Shown: positions 8,222 through 18,122, counted from the stretch's first letter. The stretch: 64,000 bases of DNA from VYFG01 sp965204165 (GCA_965204165.1 OZ241969.1:2542001-2606000); one strand, 5' to 3'. Notes: a model not told the origin generated them from the sequence alone. Program-made: numbers and translations.

Positions 8222-9604
8222 TCACACGTTCAGCAGCAGGTGTTCCCGCTCCCAGGCACTGATCACGTTGAGAAAGGTGTCGTACTCGTGGTGCTTGATG
8301 CTGGCGTACAGCCGGACGAAACGCTCGCCCAGGATCTCTTTGAGGGGCCCGCAGTCCAGCAGTTCATCCACCGCCTCCCTCAGGGTATGGGGCAGCTGGC
8401 TTTCCGCGCCGTAGGCGTTTGTACTGACCGGCGGCGATGGCTTGATCTGCTCCACCATGCCTAGATAACCGCAGGCCAGGGATGCCGCCAGCGCGAGATA
8501 GGGGTTCACATCCGCCCCGGCGATCCGGTTTTCCACCCTCCGTGCCTCGGGCGTGGATACCGGGACCCTGAGCCCCGCGGTGCGATTGTCGTAACCCCAG
8601 GCGGTGTTGATGGGCGTCCCCCATTTATCCGGCGCCAGGCGCCGGTACGAGTTGACGTTGGGCGCGATCAGCGCCATTGCGGCGGGCAGGTATTTCTGGA
8701 TTCCGCCGATATGCCAGCGGAACAGCCTGCTCTCGTTGCCCCGCGTGTTCGAGAAGATGTTCCGCCCGGAACCGGCATCCACCACGCTCTGATGCACGTG
8801 CATGGCGCTTCCCGGTTCGCCCTCCATGGGCGCCGCCATGAAGGTGGCGTAGATCTTGTGGCGCATGGCCACTTCCCTGAGTCCGCGCTTGAACAGGAAC
8901 ACCTGGTCCGCAAGGTCCATGGGGTTTCCGTGCAGGAGGTTGATCTCCATTTGCGCGGCGCCGGATTCATGGATCAGGGTCTCGATTCCGATCTCCTGGA
9001 TCTCGCAATAGTCGTAGAGATCCTCGAACAGGGGGTCAAACTCGTTGACGGCATCCACGCTGAAGGCCTGGCGCCCGCTTTCCGCCCGCCCCGACCGCCC
9101 CACCGGGGGTTCCAGGGGGTAGTCCGGATCGGTGTTGGGCTTGACCAGGTAGAATTCCACCTCCGGCGCCACCACCGGGTTCCAGCCCCGGGCCGTGTAC
9201 AGGTCCAGCACCCTGCGCAGCACCTGGCGCGGGGCGATGTCGACCGGGGAGCCGTCCAGGTAGAAGCAGTCGTGAATGATCACTGCGCTCGGATCCTCGG
9301 CGAACGGCACCTGGCGCACCGTGCCGGGGTCAGGCTTCAGGAAGATGTCGCCGTCGGTGTCCCCGAGGACATCCCACTGTGTCGGGTAGTTGCCGTCCAC
9401 CGTCTGCGCGAAGATGGTTTCCGGCAGCCGCAGTCCGACATCGTCCTGGTATTTCTTTGCCGGCAGGATCTTGCCCTTGGCGACGCCGGCCATGTCCGGC
9501 ACCACCGCCTCGATCTCCTCGATGTTGTTTTCGTCCAGCCAGTTGCGCAACTGGCTCGGCAGTTCGGCCGGGACGGGTCTACTGGGGCGTTTTTTTCGTG
9601 CCAT
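8222..9604 (-). CDS. Glutamine synthetase-family ligase, PuuA (gamma-glutamylpolyamine synthetase) type
   Basis: A 460-residue cytosolic ATP-dependent ligase of the glutamine synthetase fold. The N-terminal beta-grasp region reads EIEAVVPDMAGVAKGKILPA, typical of the PuuA branch rather than of nitrogen-assimilation GlnA. The catalytic domain shows VVAPEVEFYLV (about 161), ESGAAQMEINLLHGNP (about 216), SAMHVHQSV (about 266) and the ATP/glutamate segment TAGLRVPVSTPEARRVENR (about 340). No adenylylation loop tyrosine was evident. It is divergent from an FAD amine oxidase of the PuuB type, the usual pairing in polyamine breakdown, where putrescine is glutamylated before oxidation. The exact amine is inferred. 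Confidence 0.88.
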   Translation of the reverse strand: MARKKRPSRPVPAELPSQLRNWLDENNIEEIEAVVPDMAGVAKGKILPAKKYQDDVGLRLPETIFAQTVDGNYPTQWDVLGDTDGDIFLKPDPGTVRQVPFAEDPSAVIIHDCFYLDGSPVDIAPRQVLRRVLDLYTARGWNPVVAPEVEFYLVKPNTDPDYPLEPPVGRSGRAESGRQAFSVDAVNEFDPLFEDLYDYCEIQEIGIETLIHESGAAQMEINLLHGNPMDLADQVFLFKRGLREVAMRHKIYATFMAAPMEGEPGSAMHVHQSVVDAGSGRNIFSNTRGNESRLFRWHIGGIQKYLPAAMALIAPNVNSYRRLAPDKWGTPINTAWGYDNRTAGLRVPVSTPEARRVENRIAGADVNPYLALAASLACGYLGMVEQIKPSPPVSTNAYGAESQLPHTLREAVDELLDCGPLKEILGERFVRLYASIKHHEYDTFLNVISAWEREHLLLNV

Positions 9605-9695
9605 GTCCGCTGTGAAGGGATCGGTCAAAGGGCTATGATATTCGCTTTTGCCACCAATCTGTGAAAACCATGTCCATGTCCCAGGGAGCCCTGCG

Positions 9696-10988
9696 TTGAA
9701 CCGGCAGGATCGTGAAACCGCCCGATCCTGGTATGAGGCCACCCGCCGGTACCGGATCGACGCCGGCAGGGTTGCGGGGGAACTGAAGGCGGACGTGGCG
9801 GTAATCGGCGGCGGACTGACCGGGGTGTCGGCGGCGCTTTGCCTGGCGGAACGCGGGGTCAGCGTGGCGCTCCTGGAATCCAGGCATTTCGGCTGGGGGG
9901 CGTCGGGCCGCAGCGGGGGCCAGATCATCTCCGGCTATTCCTGTGACCAGAGGGTGCTGGAAAAGCTCGCCGGCCTGGATACCGCCCGGGAACTCTGGGA
10001 CCACAGCCTGGCGGCCCTGGAATACACCCGCGAACGGGTCCGGCGCCACGGGATCGACTGCGATCTGCGGGACGGTTATCTCCACGTGGGCGTCAAGCGC
10101 AGGCACGCCAGGGAACTGGCCGAATGGGCCGGTCACCTGGAAAAGGTCTACGGCTATCCGGCCCTCGGCTACCATGACGGGGAGGCGCTGCGTGCACAGC
10201 TTCGGTCCGGCCTGTACCTGGCCGGCGTTTCCGACTCCCTGAGCGGCCACCTGCACCCGCTCAACTACACCCTCGGGATGGTGAAGGCGGCAGGGGAGGC
10301 CGGCGTGGCGCTGTATGAGGATGCCACCGTGAACCGGGTGGTGCCCGGCACCGGCGGCGAGCAGGTGGTGGAGACGGATGGCGGCCGGATTCGCTGTGAA
10401 GGCGTGGTCTATGCCTGCAATGCGTACCTGGACCGGCTGCACCCCGGCCTTAGGCGGCTCATCATGCCGGTGGGCACCTATATCATCGCCACCGAGCCCC
10501 TGGGAGAACAGGTGGCGGGCGACCTGATCCCCGGGGGCGCCGCTGTGGCGGACACCAATTTCGTGCTCGACTACTATCGCCTGTCCGCGGACACCCGCCT
10601 GCTGTTCGGCGGCCGGGTGAGCTATTCCACCCTGGAACCCATCCGTCTCAAGGAATCCCTCAAAAGGCGCATGCTCAGGGTGTTCCCCCAGCTTGCCGGC
10701 ACCCGGGTCGAGTATTCCTGGGGAGGATTCGTCGCCATCACCCGCAACCGGGCACCGCACATCGGCTGCCTGCCGGGCAACGCCTTTCATGCCCAGGGGT
10801 ATTCCGGGCAGGGCATGGCGCTGGCGGGCTATGCCGGGTCCCTGCTGGCGGATGCGGTGATGGGAGAACGGGATAAACTCGCCTGTTTCGAACGCATCCC
10901 GCACAAGGCCTTTCCCGGCGGCCCGATCATGCGCAAGCCTGCGCTGGTGGCCGCCATGGCCTATCATCGGCTGCTGGACAAACTGTAG
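9696..10988 (+). CDS. FAD-dependent amine oxidoreductase, PuuB (gamma-glutamylputrescine oxidase) type
   Basis: A DAO-family flavoprotein of about 430 residues. The FAD dinucleotide-binding motif is DVAVIGGGLTGVSAALCLAE (about residue 32), followed by GWGASGRSGGQIISGYS, which is characteristic of the PuuB/OrdL group. The second FAD contact GFVAITRNRAPHIGCLPG and the C-terminal GYSGQGMALAGYAGSLLADA complete the pattern. I chose the TTG at 9696 because AGGGAG lies 7 bases upstream and the resulting N-terminus matches E. coli PuuB length; a TTG at 9648 would add 16 residues. It is divergent from the glutamine synthetase-like gene, so a shared control region at 9605-9695 (with TATGAT at 9634) likely serves both. 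Confidence 0.88.
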   Translation: MNRQDRETARSWYEATRRYRIDAGRVAGELKADVAVIGGGLTGVSAALCLAERGVSVALLESRHFGWGASGRSGGQIISGYSCDQRVLEKLAGLDTARELWDHSLAALEYTRERVRRHGIDCDLRDGYLHVGVKRRHARELAEWAGHLEKVYGYPALGYHDGEALRAQLRSGLYLAGVSDSLSGHLHPLNYTLGMVKAAGEAGVALYEDATVNRVVPGTGGEQVVETDGGRIRCEGVVYACNAYLDRLHPGLRRLIMPVGTYIIATEPLGEQVAGDLIPGGAAVADTNFVLDYYRLSADTRLLFGGRVSYSTLEPIRLKESLKRRMLRVFPQLAGTRVEYSWGGFVAITRNRAPHIGCLPGNAFHAQGYSGQGMALAGYAGSLLADAVMGERDKLACFERIPHKAFPGGPIMRKPALVAAMAYHRLLDKL

Positions 10989-11007
10989 TGAAGAGAACGT
11001 CATCGAC

Positions 11008-12702
11008 ATGTTGAACCAAAGAGGCGAATCGGGCGCGCCGGGACGTCCGGCCGGGGTGGCGGGCCGATGGCTCGCGGTCCTGGCCATGTTGCTGCTTGCG
11101 GCCGGTGTCGTGGCCCAGCAGCCGGCCATGCCCTCCGGTCTTTCCGACGTTGCCGGACAGATCCGGACCCTGGAATCAAGCCTTGAAAGCGCCCGGGGCG
11201 AGGAAAGGGAGTCGATCCGCCAGCGGCTCTGGACCCAGCAGAGGCTGTACCGGGAAGAATCCTGGCAGTACGTGGACGCACTGGATCCGGCGGCCGCCGA
11301 AGACCGGGAGGCGGGTGCCGGGATACTGGCGGAAATCTCGGCGGCGCTGGTCCGGGAACTGGATGCCGGCGAGGAGCGCATCGGCGAGCTGAAGGGGCTC
11401 ACAGACTCCTCGGACGGGGCGGTTGCGGCGCAGGCGGGAGAGGATCTTCGCCTCGCCGAGTCCCGCCGCATGGACCTGCTGGCAGCCATGGTGGCCAACA
11501 TCGCCCGGATGGACCGTTTCGGACTCCCTTCCAGGGAGGATGCCGCCAGGGCCAGGGCGCTGTTACGCAGCCGGGCGCAGCTGCTGAGCGGGCAGATCGA
11601 GCTCCTGAGCCTGCGCCGGGACGACATCGCCGCCACGATGGAGGGCCTCGACCCGGATTCTCCGGATCATGCCGACGCAAGGCGGCAGCGGATCGCCATC
11701 GATGCGGCGGTGGTGCGGACGGGAGAGCGGCTTTCCGGGGCGGCGAACCTGCTGGAGCGTCTCGGGGTCGATGTCGCGGAATACCGTCAGACCGCGTTCA
11801 TGGCCACTGGCGACCTGTCGGCGGAAATTCTCGACCGGCAGGTGGTGGGCTCGGTACTTGCGCGCTGGCTCACCGAGCTGCGGACCGGGTTCCTGCGTCA
11901 CGGCCCGGATATCCTGACCCGCCTGGTGGTGGTGGCCGTCATCCTGGCGGTGTTCTGGCTGCTCGCCCGGGTGGTGCGCGCGATGGTGCGGCGCGGACTG
12001 GACAACCTGACCGGCGAGATGTCGACCCTGGCGCGTGACTTCCTCGTTGGGCTTTCCGCCAAGGCGGTGCTGATCACCGGCATCCTGGTGGCCCTGTCCC
12101 AGTTCGGCCTGCAGATCGGCCCGTTGCTTGCCGGCCTCGGAATCGTCGGCTTCATCGTCGGGTTCGCCCTGCAGGACACGCTGTCCAACTTCGCGTCCGG
12201 CATCATGATCCTGATCTACCGGCCTTTCGACGTCGGGGACTACGTGGAGGCAGCCGGCGTGCAGGGAGAGGTCAAGCACATGAACCTCGTCAGCACCACG
12301 GTCCACACGCCGCAGAATCACCGCCTGGTCATCCCCAACAACCGGATCTGGGGCAACATCATCCGCAACATCACTTCCCAGGACATGCGCCGCGTGGACC
12401 TTTCGATTGGGGTCAGCTACGAGGATGACATCGAGCGGGTGGAGGCGCTCCTGGCGGAGATCGTGGCCGCCGAGGACCGGGTGAAATCCGAGCCGGAGCC
12501 CACCATCCGGCTGCACAACCTGGGCGAGTCGGCGGTGGAGTTCACCGTCCGGGTCTGGGTGGACAGCACCGATTACATGGGCGTGTTCTGGGATCTGACC
12601 CGCCGGATCAAGATCCGCTTCGACGAGGAGGGCATCAGCTTCCCCTATCCCCAGCGGACGGTTCACCTGGTGTCCGCAAGCGGGGATGATGAGCGCGACT
12701 GA
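11008..12702 (+). CDS. MscS-family mechanosensitive ion channel with large periplasmic N-terminal domain
   Basis: A 564-residue inner-membrane channel. Residues 15-37 form a signal peptide (ending VVAQQ). A helical periplasmic region of about 260 residues rich in Glu, Arg and Leu follows, with heptad-like coiled-coil character. Three membrane helices lie at about 303-325, 345-368 and 372-395. The pore helix region reads LLAGLGIVGFIVGFALQDTL and is followed by the beta domain segment YRPFDVGDYVEAAG, the hallmark of MscS. The C-terminal alpha/beta domain runs to about 560. These channels open under hypo-osmotic stress. It lies 19 bp after the oxidase and overlaps rluC by 17 bp, so it is co-transcribed with rluC. 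Confidence 0.92.
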   Translation: MLNQRGESGAPGRPAGVAGRWLAVLAMLLLAAGVVAQQPAMPSGLSDVAGQIRTLESSLESARGEERESIRQRLWTQQRLYREESWQYVDALDPAAAEDREAGAGILAEISAALVRELDAGEERIGELKGLTDSSDGAVAAQAGEDLRLAESRRMDLLAAMVANIARMDRFGLPSREDAARARALLRSRAQLLSGQIELLSLRRDDIAATMEGLDPDSPDHADARRQRIAIDAAVVRTGERLSGAANLLERLGVDVAEYRQTAFMATGDLSAEILDRQVVGSVLARWLTELRTGFLRHGPDILTRLVVVAVILAVFWLLARVVRAMVRRGLDNLTGEMSTLARDFLVGLSAKAVLITGILVALSQFGLQIGPLLAGLGIVGFIVGFALQDTLSNFASGIMILIYRPFDVGDYVEAAGVQGEVKHMNLVSTTVHTPQNHRLVIPNNRIWGNIIRNITSQDMRRVDLSIGVSYEDDIERVEALLAEIVAAEDRVKSEPEPTIRLHNLGESAVEFTVRVWVDSTDYMGVFWDLTRRIKIRFDEEGISFPYPQRTVHLVSASGDDERD

Positions 12703-13630
12703 CCCGCCGGCGGCGCGGACCGTCACGGCGGGGCCGGGGGACGCGGGCCAGCGCATCGACAATTTCCTCGCAAGGCACCTGAAGGGGGTACCGAAAACCC
12801 GCATCTACCGTGCCCTCAGGAAGGGCGAGGTCCGGGTGAACGGCCACCGAACCCGGCCGCACTACCACCTGGTGGACGGCGACCGGGTCAGGATTCCGCC
12901 GATCCGCTACCGCGCCTCCGGTGAGCCGCCGGTGGTGCCGGTGAAACTGCTCGATCAGGTACCGGTGCTGTTCGAGGACGGCCATATCCTGGTGGTGGAC
13001 AAGCCCGCGGGACTGGCGGTGCATGGCGGCAGCGGGATGGAATTCGGCCTGGTGGAGGCACTCAGGCAACTGCGCCCGGACCTGGATTTCCTGGAACTGG
13101 TGCACCGCCTGGACCGTGAGACCTCCGGCTGTCTCATGCTGGCCCTCGGCCGGCCGGCGCTGGTCGCGCTGCAGCGGCAACTGGCGGAGCGCAGGGGAAT
13201 CCGCAAGCATTACCTGGCACTGGTGAAGGGCGTGCCCTCCGGAGGGGGCGCGGTGACCGTGGACCGGCCGCTCCGGCAGGTCCGCGGGCGGGACGGAAAA
13301 AAGCAGGTGGTCGTCGATGCGGAGGGGCAACAGGCAACGACGGTTTTCCGGATCCGCCGGGCCTTTGCCGACACGGCGCTGCTGGAGGCGGAACTGCTCA
13401 GCGGCCGCATGCACCAGGCCCGCGTTCATGCGGCCCACATGGGCCATCCTGTTGCCGGCGACCGCCTGTACGGCGATGGCGGATTCAATGCACGCATGCA
13501 GGGGCTCGGCCTCGGCCGGCTGTTCCTGCATGCCGAGCGGTTGCGTATCCACCATCCCCACAGCGGGCTCCGGCAGGATTTTTTCGCGCCCTTGCCCGCC
13601 GCGCTCGAATCGGTCCTGGCGGGTCAGTGA
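12686..13630 (+). CDS. rluC: 23S rRNA pseudouridine synthase RluC
   Basis: A 314-residue RluA-family enzyme that isomerises uridines in 23S rRNA (955, 2504 and 2580 in E. coli RluC). The N-terminal S4 RNA-binding domain spans about 15-75 (RIYRALRKGEVRVNGHR). The catalytic domain has DKPAGLAVHGGSGMEFG, diagnostic for RluC versus RluD, and the active-site HRLDRETSG with the catalytic Asp at about residue 146. GRMHQARVHAAHMGHPVAGD follows near 240; the family usually has Gln-Ile-Arg here and this protein has Gln-Ala-Arg. The ATG overlaps the 3' end of the channel gene, and ftsK follows 84 bp later. Confidence 0.92.
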   Translation: MMSATDPPAARTVTAGPGDAGQRIDNFLARHLKGVPKTRIYRALRKGEVRVNGHRTRPHYHLVDGDRVRIPPIRYRASGEPPVVPVKLLDQVPVLFEDGHILVVDKPAGLAVHGGSGMEFGLVEALRQLRPDLDFLELVHRLDRETSGCLMLALGRPALVALQRQLAERRGIRKHYLALVKGVPSGGGAVTVDRPLRQVRGRDGKKQVVVDAEGQQATTVFRIRRAFADTALLEAELLSGRMHQARVHAAHMGHPVAGDRLYGDGGFNARMQGLGLGRLFLHAERLRIHHPHSGLRQDFFAPLPAALESVLAGQ

Positions 13631-13714
13631 GTCCCCGACGTTCCGCCGTGTCCGGGAAGCCGGATGCCCGGATCACCGTGTTAAAATCCGCCCAACTCGA
13701 ATTGACCCCCCTTC

Positions 13715-16018
13715 GTGTCCGCAGTCAGCAGTAAACGCTTGCAGCCAAAGAATCGGCCGGCCGGGTCGGCGCTCGGGAGGCTGCTCCGGGAGATCGGACT
13801 CCTGGGGCTGCTGGCCTTCGCGGTCTATCTCCTGCTGTGCCTGGCTTCGTGGACTCCCACGGACCCCGGACCGAGCCATACCGGTGGCAGCGGAGATGTC
13901 GCCAACCTGGGCGGCAGGGTGGGCGCCTTTTTCGCGGACGGGATGTTCCATCTCTTCGGACGGATGGCCTACCTGTTCCTGATACTGGTGGTGGCCTTCG
14001 TCTGGCGGCTTTTTCGCCAGCGGCCGTCCACGGGCCGCGTCAACCTGTCCTCTTTCCTGCTGCCCACCGCCGGCTTCGTTCTCGCCATGATGGGCGCCAC
14101 CGCCCTGGAGCAGTTGTACTACCCGTCCCCCCTAAACGGGGCGGTACACACGGCCGGCGGCATCCTCGGGCATTACTCCGCCGGCGCCCTGTCCGCCACC
14201 TTCGGGATTGTCGGCGTGACCATGATCATGCTCGCCTTCCTGATCACCGGCATTACCCTGGTGACCCATGTTTCCTGGTTCCGTCTCATGGACCGGCTCG
14301 GCTACGGGGCGTTTGCCCTGGTGGCATGGGCGAAGTCCAGGAAGGAGGTCCGCGAGGATCGGCTGGAGGGCGCCAAGCAGAAGCGCAAGCGCGAGAAGGC
14401 CGTCAAGGAGATCCGCACCATCGCGGAGAAATCCCCCCCGCGCATCGAGCCCAGGATCCAGCCGTCCGCGGAACCGGAACCGCCCCGCAAGGAGCGCCAG
14501 GCCAGCCTGTTTACCGGACCCGGGGCGGGAGAACTGCCCACGCTGTCCCTGCTCGAGACGCCCGCGGAGGACGGCGGCGGATTTTCCCGGGACGCGCTGG
14601 AATCCATGTCCCAGGTGCTGGTCAAGAAACTCAAGGACTTCAACGTCGACGTGACGGTGGACGCGGTACAGCCTGGACCCGTGATCACCCGCTTCGAGAT
14701 CCAGCCGGCCGCCGGTATCAAGGCGAGCCAGATCGTGGGACTTTCCCGGGACCTTGCCAGGTCCCTCACGGTGGACAGCGTGCGGGTGGTGGAGAACATT
14801 TCCGGCAAGAACACCATGGGCATCGAGGTGCCCAACCAGAACCGGGAGATCGTGCGGCTGGTGGAGGGACTGGCTTCCCAGGAGTTCGAGAAAAGCGCCT
14901 CTCCACTGACCCTGGTCCTCGGAAAGGACATCGCGGGCAACGCGGTGATTACCGATCTCATGAAAATGCCCCACGTGCTGATTGCCGGCACCACCGGTTC
15001 CGGCAAGTCGGTCTGCATCAACGCCCTGATCCTGAGCCTCGTCTACAAGTCCACGCCGGACCAGATCCGCCTCATCATGGTGGATCCCAAGTTTCTCGAA
15101 CTGTCGGTCTACGACGGCATCCCGCACCTGCTGGCCCCGGTCGTGACCGACATGAACAAGGCGGCCAACTCGCTTCGCTGGTGCATCACGGAAATGGACC
15201 GTCGCTTCCGGGTGATGGCGGAGATCGGGGTCCGGAACATCGCCGGCTACAACCGGAAGGTGGCGGACGCCAACAAGGCGGGAGAGCCGATCATTGACGC
15301 CACTGTCCCGCAGGAAGAGGACGGGGACCCGGTCTATCTCGAGTCGCTGCCGTACATCGTCGTCATCGTCGACGAACTGGCGGACCTGATGATGGTGGCC
15401 GGCAAGAAGATCGAGGAGATCATCATCCGCATCGCCCAGCGCGCCCGGGCCGCAGGCATCCACCTGGTACTCGCCACCCAGCGGCCGTCGGTGGACGTGG
15501 TGACGGGGCTCATCAAGGCCAATGTGCCGACGCGGATCGCCTTCCAGGTGTCCAGCCGGGCGGATTCGCGCACGGTTCTCGACCAGATGGGCGCCGAGTC
15601 CCTGCTGGGCCAGGGCGACATGCTGTTCCTGCCCCCGGGCACCGGGTTTACCCAGCGGGTACACGGTTCCTTCGTTTCCGACGAAGAGGTGGCCAGGGTG
15701 GTGAAGGAACTGAAGGAGTCCGGAGCCCCGGTCTACCTGGAGGAGGTCACCGAAGGGGGCGCGGACGGCGGCGTTGGGGGCGTTGGCGGGGCGTTCGGCG
15801 AACCCGAGGACGACGGCGAGTCGGACCCTTTGTACGACGAGGCCGTGCGTTTCGTCACCCAGAGCCGCAAGGCCTCGATCTCTTCGGTCCAGCGGGCCCT
15901 CAGGGTGGGATACAACCGGGCTGCGCGCATGATCGAGACCATGGAGGAGGCGGGCGTCGTCTCGCCGGCGGACAACGGCAAGCGCGAGGTGCTGGCGCCG
16001 GAGCCGCCGGAGAACTGA
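13715..16018 (+). CDS. ftsK: DNA translocase FtsK
   Basis: A 767-residue cell-division DNA pump that moves chromosome termini through the closing septum and activates XerCD at dif. A GTG start gives a short cytoplasmic N-terminus, then about four membrane helices within residues 24-175. A linker of roughly 100 residues rich in charged and Pro residues (about 205-290) is short for FtsK. The motor domain has Walker A GTTGSGKSV (about 424), Walker B VVIVDELADLMM (about 547) and the RecA-like segment ATQRPSVDVVTGLIKANVPT. The C-terminal winged-helix gamma domain (about 700-760; DEAVRFVTQSRKASISSVQR) reads KOPS sites. A TTAAAAT box at about 13679 may be its -10. It is followed by lolA, as in many gammaproteobacteria. 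Confidence 0.97.
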   Translation: MSAVSSKRLQPKNRPAGSALGRLLREIGLLGLLAFAVYLLLCLASWTPTDPGPSHTGGSGDVANLGGRVGAFFADGMFHLFGRMAYLFLILVVAFVWRLFRQRPSTGRVNLSSFLLPTAGFVLAMMGATALEQLYYPSPLNGAVHTAGGILGHYSAGALSATFGIVGVTMIMLAFLITGITLVTHVSWFRLMDRLGYGAFALVAWAKSRKEVREDRLEGAKQKRKREKAVKEIRTIAEKSPPRIEPRIQPSAEPEPPRKERQASLFTGPGAGELPTLSLLETPAEDGGGFSRDALESMSQVLVKKLKDFNVDVTVDAVQPGPVITRFEIQPAAGIKASQIVGLSRDLARSLTVDSVRVVENISGKNTMGIEVPNQNREIVRLVEGLASQEFEKSASPLTLVLGKDIAGNAVITDLMKMPHVLIAGTTGSGKSVCINALILSLVYKSTPDQIRLIMVDPKFLELSVYDGIPHLLAPVVTDMNKAANSLRWCITEMDRRFRVMAEIGVRNIAGYNRKVADANKAGEPIIDATVPQEEDGDPVYLESLPYIVVIVDELADLMMVAGKKIEEIIIRIAQRARAAGIHLVLATQRPSVDVVTGLIKANVPTRIAFQVSSRADSRTVLDQMGAESLLGQGDMLFLPPGTGFTQRVHGSFVSDEEVARVVKELKESGAPVYLEEVTEGGADGGVGGVGGAFGEPEDDGESDPLYDEAVRFVTQSRKASISSVQRALRVGYNRAARMIETMEEAGVVSPADNGKREVLAPEPPEN

Positions 16019-16100
16019 ACCGGAACGTCAATTCAAAGGCCGGACAGGATGCGGAAGATTTCTGTCCGGGCCACTATCCAGACAAACTGATGAGGGATTC

Positions 16101-16748
16101 TTGAAAACAGCCATGCACATGTCGATGATGCGAATATTGCCGGGCCTTGCTTTTTTTGCCTGGAGCGGACTGGCTACGGCCAGCCCCGGACTGGACGCGC
16201 TCAAGCACTTCCTGGAGGAAATCCGGACCTTCGAAGCGACATTCGGACAGGAGGTCCTCGACGAATCCATGCAGAGCCTGGACGGCGGCCGGGGCAGGGT
16301 ATGGATCAAGCGCCCGGGTCTTTTCCGCTGGAACTATGATCCGCCGGATGCCCAGGAGATCGTCGGCGACGGCGACCTGGTCTGGGTGTACGACGTCGAA
16401 CTCGAACAGGTCACCGTGCGCAACCAGAGCGAGGCGCTCGGCACCACGCCGGCGCTGCTGCTGGCCGGCGGAGAGGACATGGAGCAGAACTACACCATCA
16501 TCGACATCGGTACCCAGGGCCGGTTCGACTGGGTCAACCTGATCCCGCTGGATGAGGACAGCAGCTTTACCGAGGTGCGTATCGGTTTCGAGGACAACCG
16601 GCTGCGCTTCATGGAGCTGCTCGACACCCTTGGCCAGCGCACCCGGATGAGTTTCGTTGACCTGAAGGAAAACGGGCCCATCGACAACCAGGTCTTCGAT
16701 TTCCTGCCGCCGGTCGGCGTGGACGTCATTGACGACACGGCGAGCTGA
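16101..16748 (+). CDS. lolA: Outer-membrane lipoprotein carrier protein LolA
   Basis: A 215-residue periplasmic chaperone that takes lipoproteins from LolCDE and carries them to LolB. The signal peptide ends near GLATAS. The mature part opens with LDALKHFLEEIRTFEATFGQ, typical of LolA, then GRVWIKRPGLFRWNYDPPD, the strand carrying the Arg involved in lipoprotein binding, and a DLVWVYDVELEQVTVRNQ strand. I chose the TTG at 16101, 5-6 bases after GAGG; ATGs at 16113 and 16119 are alternatives that shorten only the signal peptide. The gene lies between ftsK and rarA in the conserved gammaproteobacterial order. An inverted repeat CCGGACAG/CTGTCCGG lies just upstream (16040-16069). Confidence 0.93.
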   Translation: MKTAMHMSMMRILPGLAFFAWSGLATASPGLDALKHFLEEIRTFEATFGQEVLDESMQSLDGGRGRVWIKRPGLFRWNYDPPDAQEIVGDGDLVWVYDVELEQVTVRNQSEALGTTPALLLAGGEDMEQNYTIIDIGTQGRFDWVNLIPLDEDSSFTEVRIGFEDNRLRFMELLDTLGQRTRMSFVDLKENGPIDNQVFDFLPPVGVDVIDDTAS

Positions 16749-16778
16749 AGCCGGGGCCCGCACCCATGTAACCGGACC

Positions 16779-18122
16779 ATGACCGCATCGCCAGGGAACG
16801 AACCGGTCGCGGCCATGGTGCCGCTCGCCGAGCGCATGCGCCCCCGCAGCCTGGACCAGGTGGTAGGCCAGGGCCACCTGCTGGGAAAGGGCAGGCCGCT
16901 GCGCCGTGTGCTGGAGGGCGGCCAGTTGCATTCCATGGTCCTTTGGGGGCCGCCCGGCAGCGGCAAGACCACCCTGGCGAGGATGCTGGCGGATCACGGC
17001 GGGGCGGAAATGGTGACCCTCTCGGCGGTCACGAGCGGGGTGCAGGACATCCGAAACGCGGTCTCGCGGGCCGGGATTGCCCGTGAGCAGGGGGGGCGGG
17101 TGCTCCTGTTCGTGGACGAGGTCCACCGCTTCAACAAGTCGCAGCAGGACGCCTTCTTGCCCCACATCGAGAGCGGCCTCATCGTGCTCGTGGGCGCCAC
17201 CACGGAAAACCCGGCCTTCGAACTCAACAACGCGCTCCTGTCCCGCTGCCGCGTATACCTGCTGAATACCATGGAGGAGCCGGAACTCGAGATCCTGGTG
17301 CGCCGGGCGCTGTCCGACAGCGCCCATGGCCTCGGCGACCTCGGCCTTGGTATCGCGGACGAGGCGGTGACCTTCCTCGCAGCGGCGGCGGGCGGGGATG
17401 CCCGCAGGGCGCTCGGCTTCCTGGAAACCGCGGCGGATCTGGCGGCGGACGGGACGCAGGATCCAGCAGAGGGCCTGACCCTGGATCTGGACCTGGTGCG
17501 GCGCGTGGTGACCGAACGGTCGGTGCAGTTCGACAAGCGCGGCGACCATTTCTACGACCAGATCTCCGCGCTCCACAAGTCCGTCCGCGGCTCCAACCCG
17601 GACGCCGCGGTCTACTGGCTCGAGCGGATGCTGCGGGGCGGATGCGATCCCCATTATGTCCTTCGCCGGATGGTCCGCATGGCCAGCGAGGATGTGGGCA
17701 ATGCCGATCCCCGCGCCCTGGCGATCACCCTGGATGCATGGGAGAGCTTCGACCGTCTCGGCCCTCCGGAGGGGGAGCTTGCGATCACCCAGGCCGCGGT
17801 CTACCTCGCCGTCTGCGCCAAGAGCAACGCGGTCTACCGGGCGCACAAGCTGGCCCGCAAGGCGGTCACGGAGCATCCGGACGAGCCGGTTCCGCTGCAT
17901 ATCCGCAACGCGCCAACCAGGCTTGCGAAACAGCTCGGCCACGGCCGCGGCTACCGCTACGACCACGACGAGGAGGATGCCTTCTCCGCCGGCCAGACCT
18001 ATTTTCCGGAAGGCATGGGGGAGCCCGAGTTCTATCATCCCGCGGAGGCGGGCCTCGAGGTGCGGATCGGACAGAAGCTTGCCGACCTGAGGCGGCGCCA
18101 CCGGCGCGCCCGCAAGGAATGA
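16779..18122 (+). CDS. rarA: Replication-associated recombination protein RarA (MgsA)
   Basis: A 447-residue AAA+ ATPase related to clamp-loader subunits that acts at stalled replication forks. The N-terminus has LAERMRPRSLDQVVGQGHLL, Walker A GPPGSGKTT (about 56), Walker B LLFVDEVHRFNKSQQDAFL (about 110), and sensor 1 GATTENPAFELNNALLSRC. The C-terminal tetramerisation region includes DQISALHKSVRGSNPDAAVY and RMVRMASEDVGNADPRAL, both highly conserved in RarA. The product ends RRHRRARKE. The stop overlaps the crcB start (ATGA), indicating translational coupling. Confidence 0.96.
   Translation: MTASPGNEPVAAMVPLAERMRPRSLDQVVGQGHLLGKGRPLRRVLEGGQLHSMVLWGPPGSGKTTLARMLADHGGAEMVTLSAVTSGVQDIRNAVSRAGIAREQGGRVLLFVDEVHRFNKSQQDAFLPHIESGLIVLVGATTENPAFELNNALLSRCRVYLLNTMEEPELEILVRRALSDSAHGLGDLGLGIADEAVTFLAAAAGGDARRALGFLETAADLAADGTQDPAEGLTLDLDLVRRVVTERSVQFDKRGDHFYDQISALHKSVRGSNPDAAVYWLERMLRGGCDPHYVLRRMVRMASEDVGNADPRALAITLDAWESFDRLGPPEGELAITQAAVYLAVCAKSNAVYRAHKLARKAVTEHPDEPVPLHIRNAPTRLAKQLGHGRGYRYDHDEEDAFSAGQTYFPEGMGEPEFYHPAEAGLEVRIGQKLADLRRRHRRARKE

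Noticed and set aside
14132..15664. 510-codon open frame on the minus strand
   Set aside because: It is the antisense shadow of ftsK. Its predicted product is His- and Asp-rich, typical of reversed high-GC codons, with no domain.
16040..16069. Inverted repeat CCGGACAG/CTGTCCGG between ftsK and lolA as a terminator
   Set aside because: No T-tract follows and the 14-base loop is long. It may be a binding site, but nothing supports termination.
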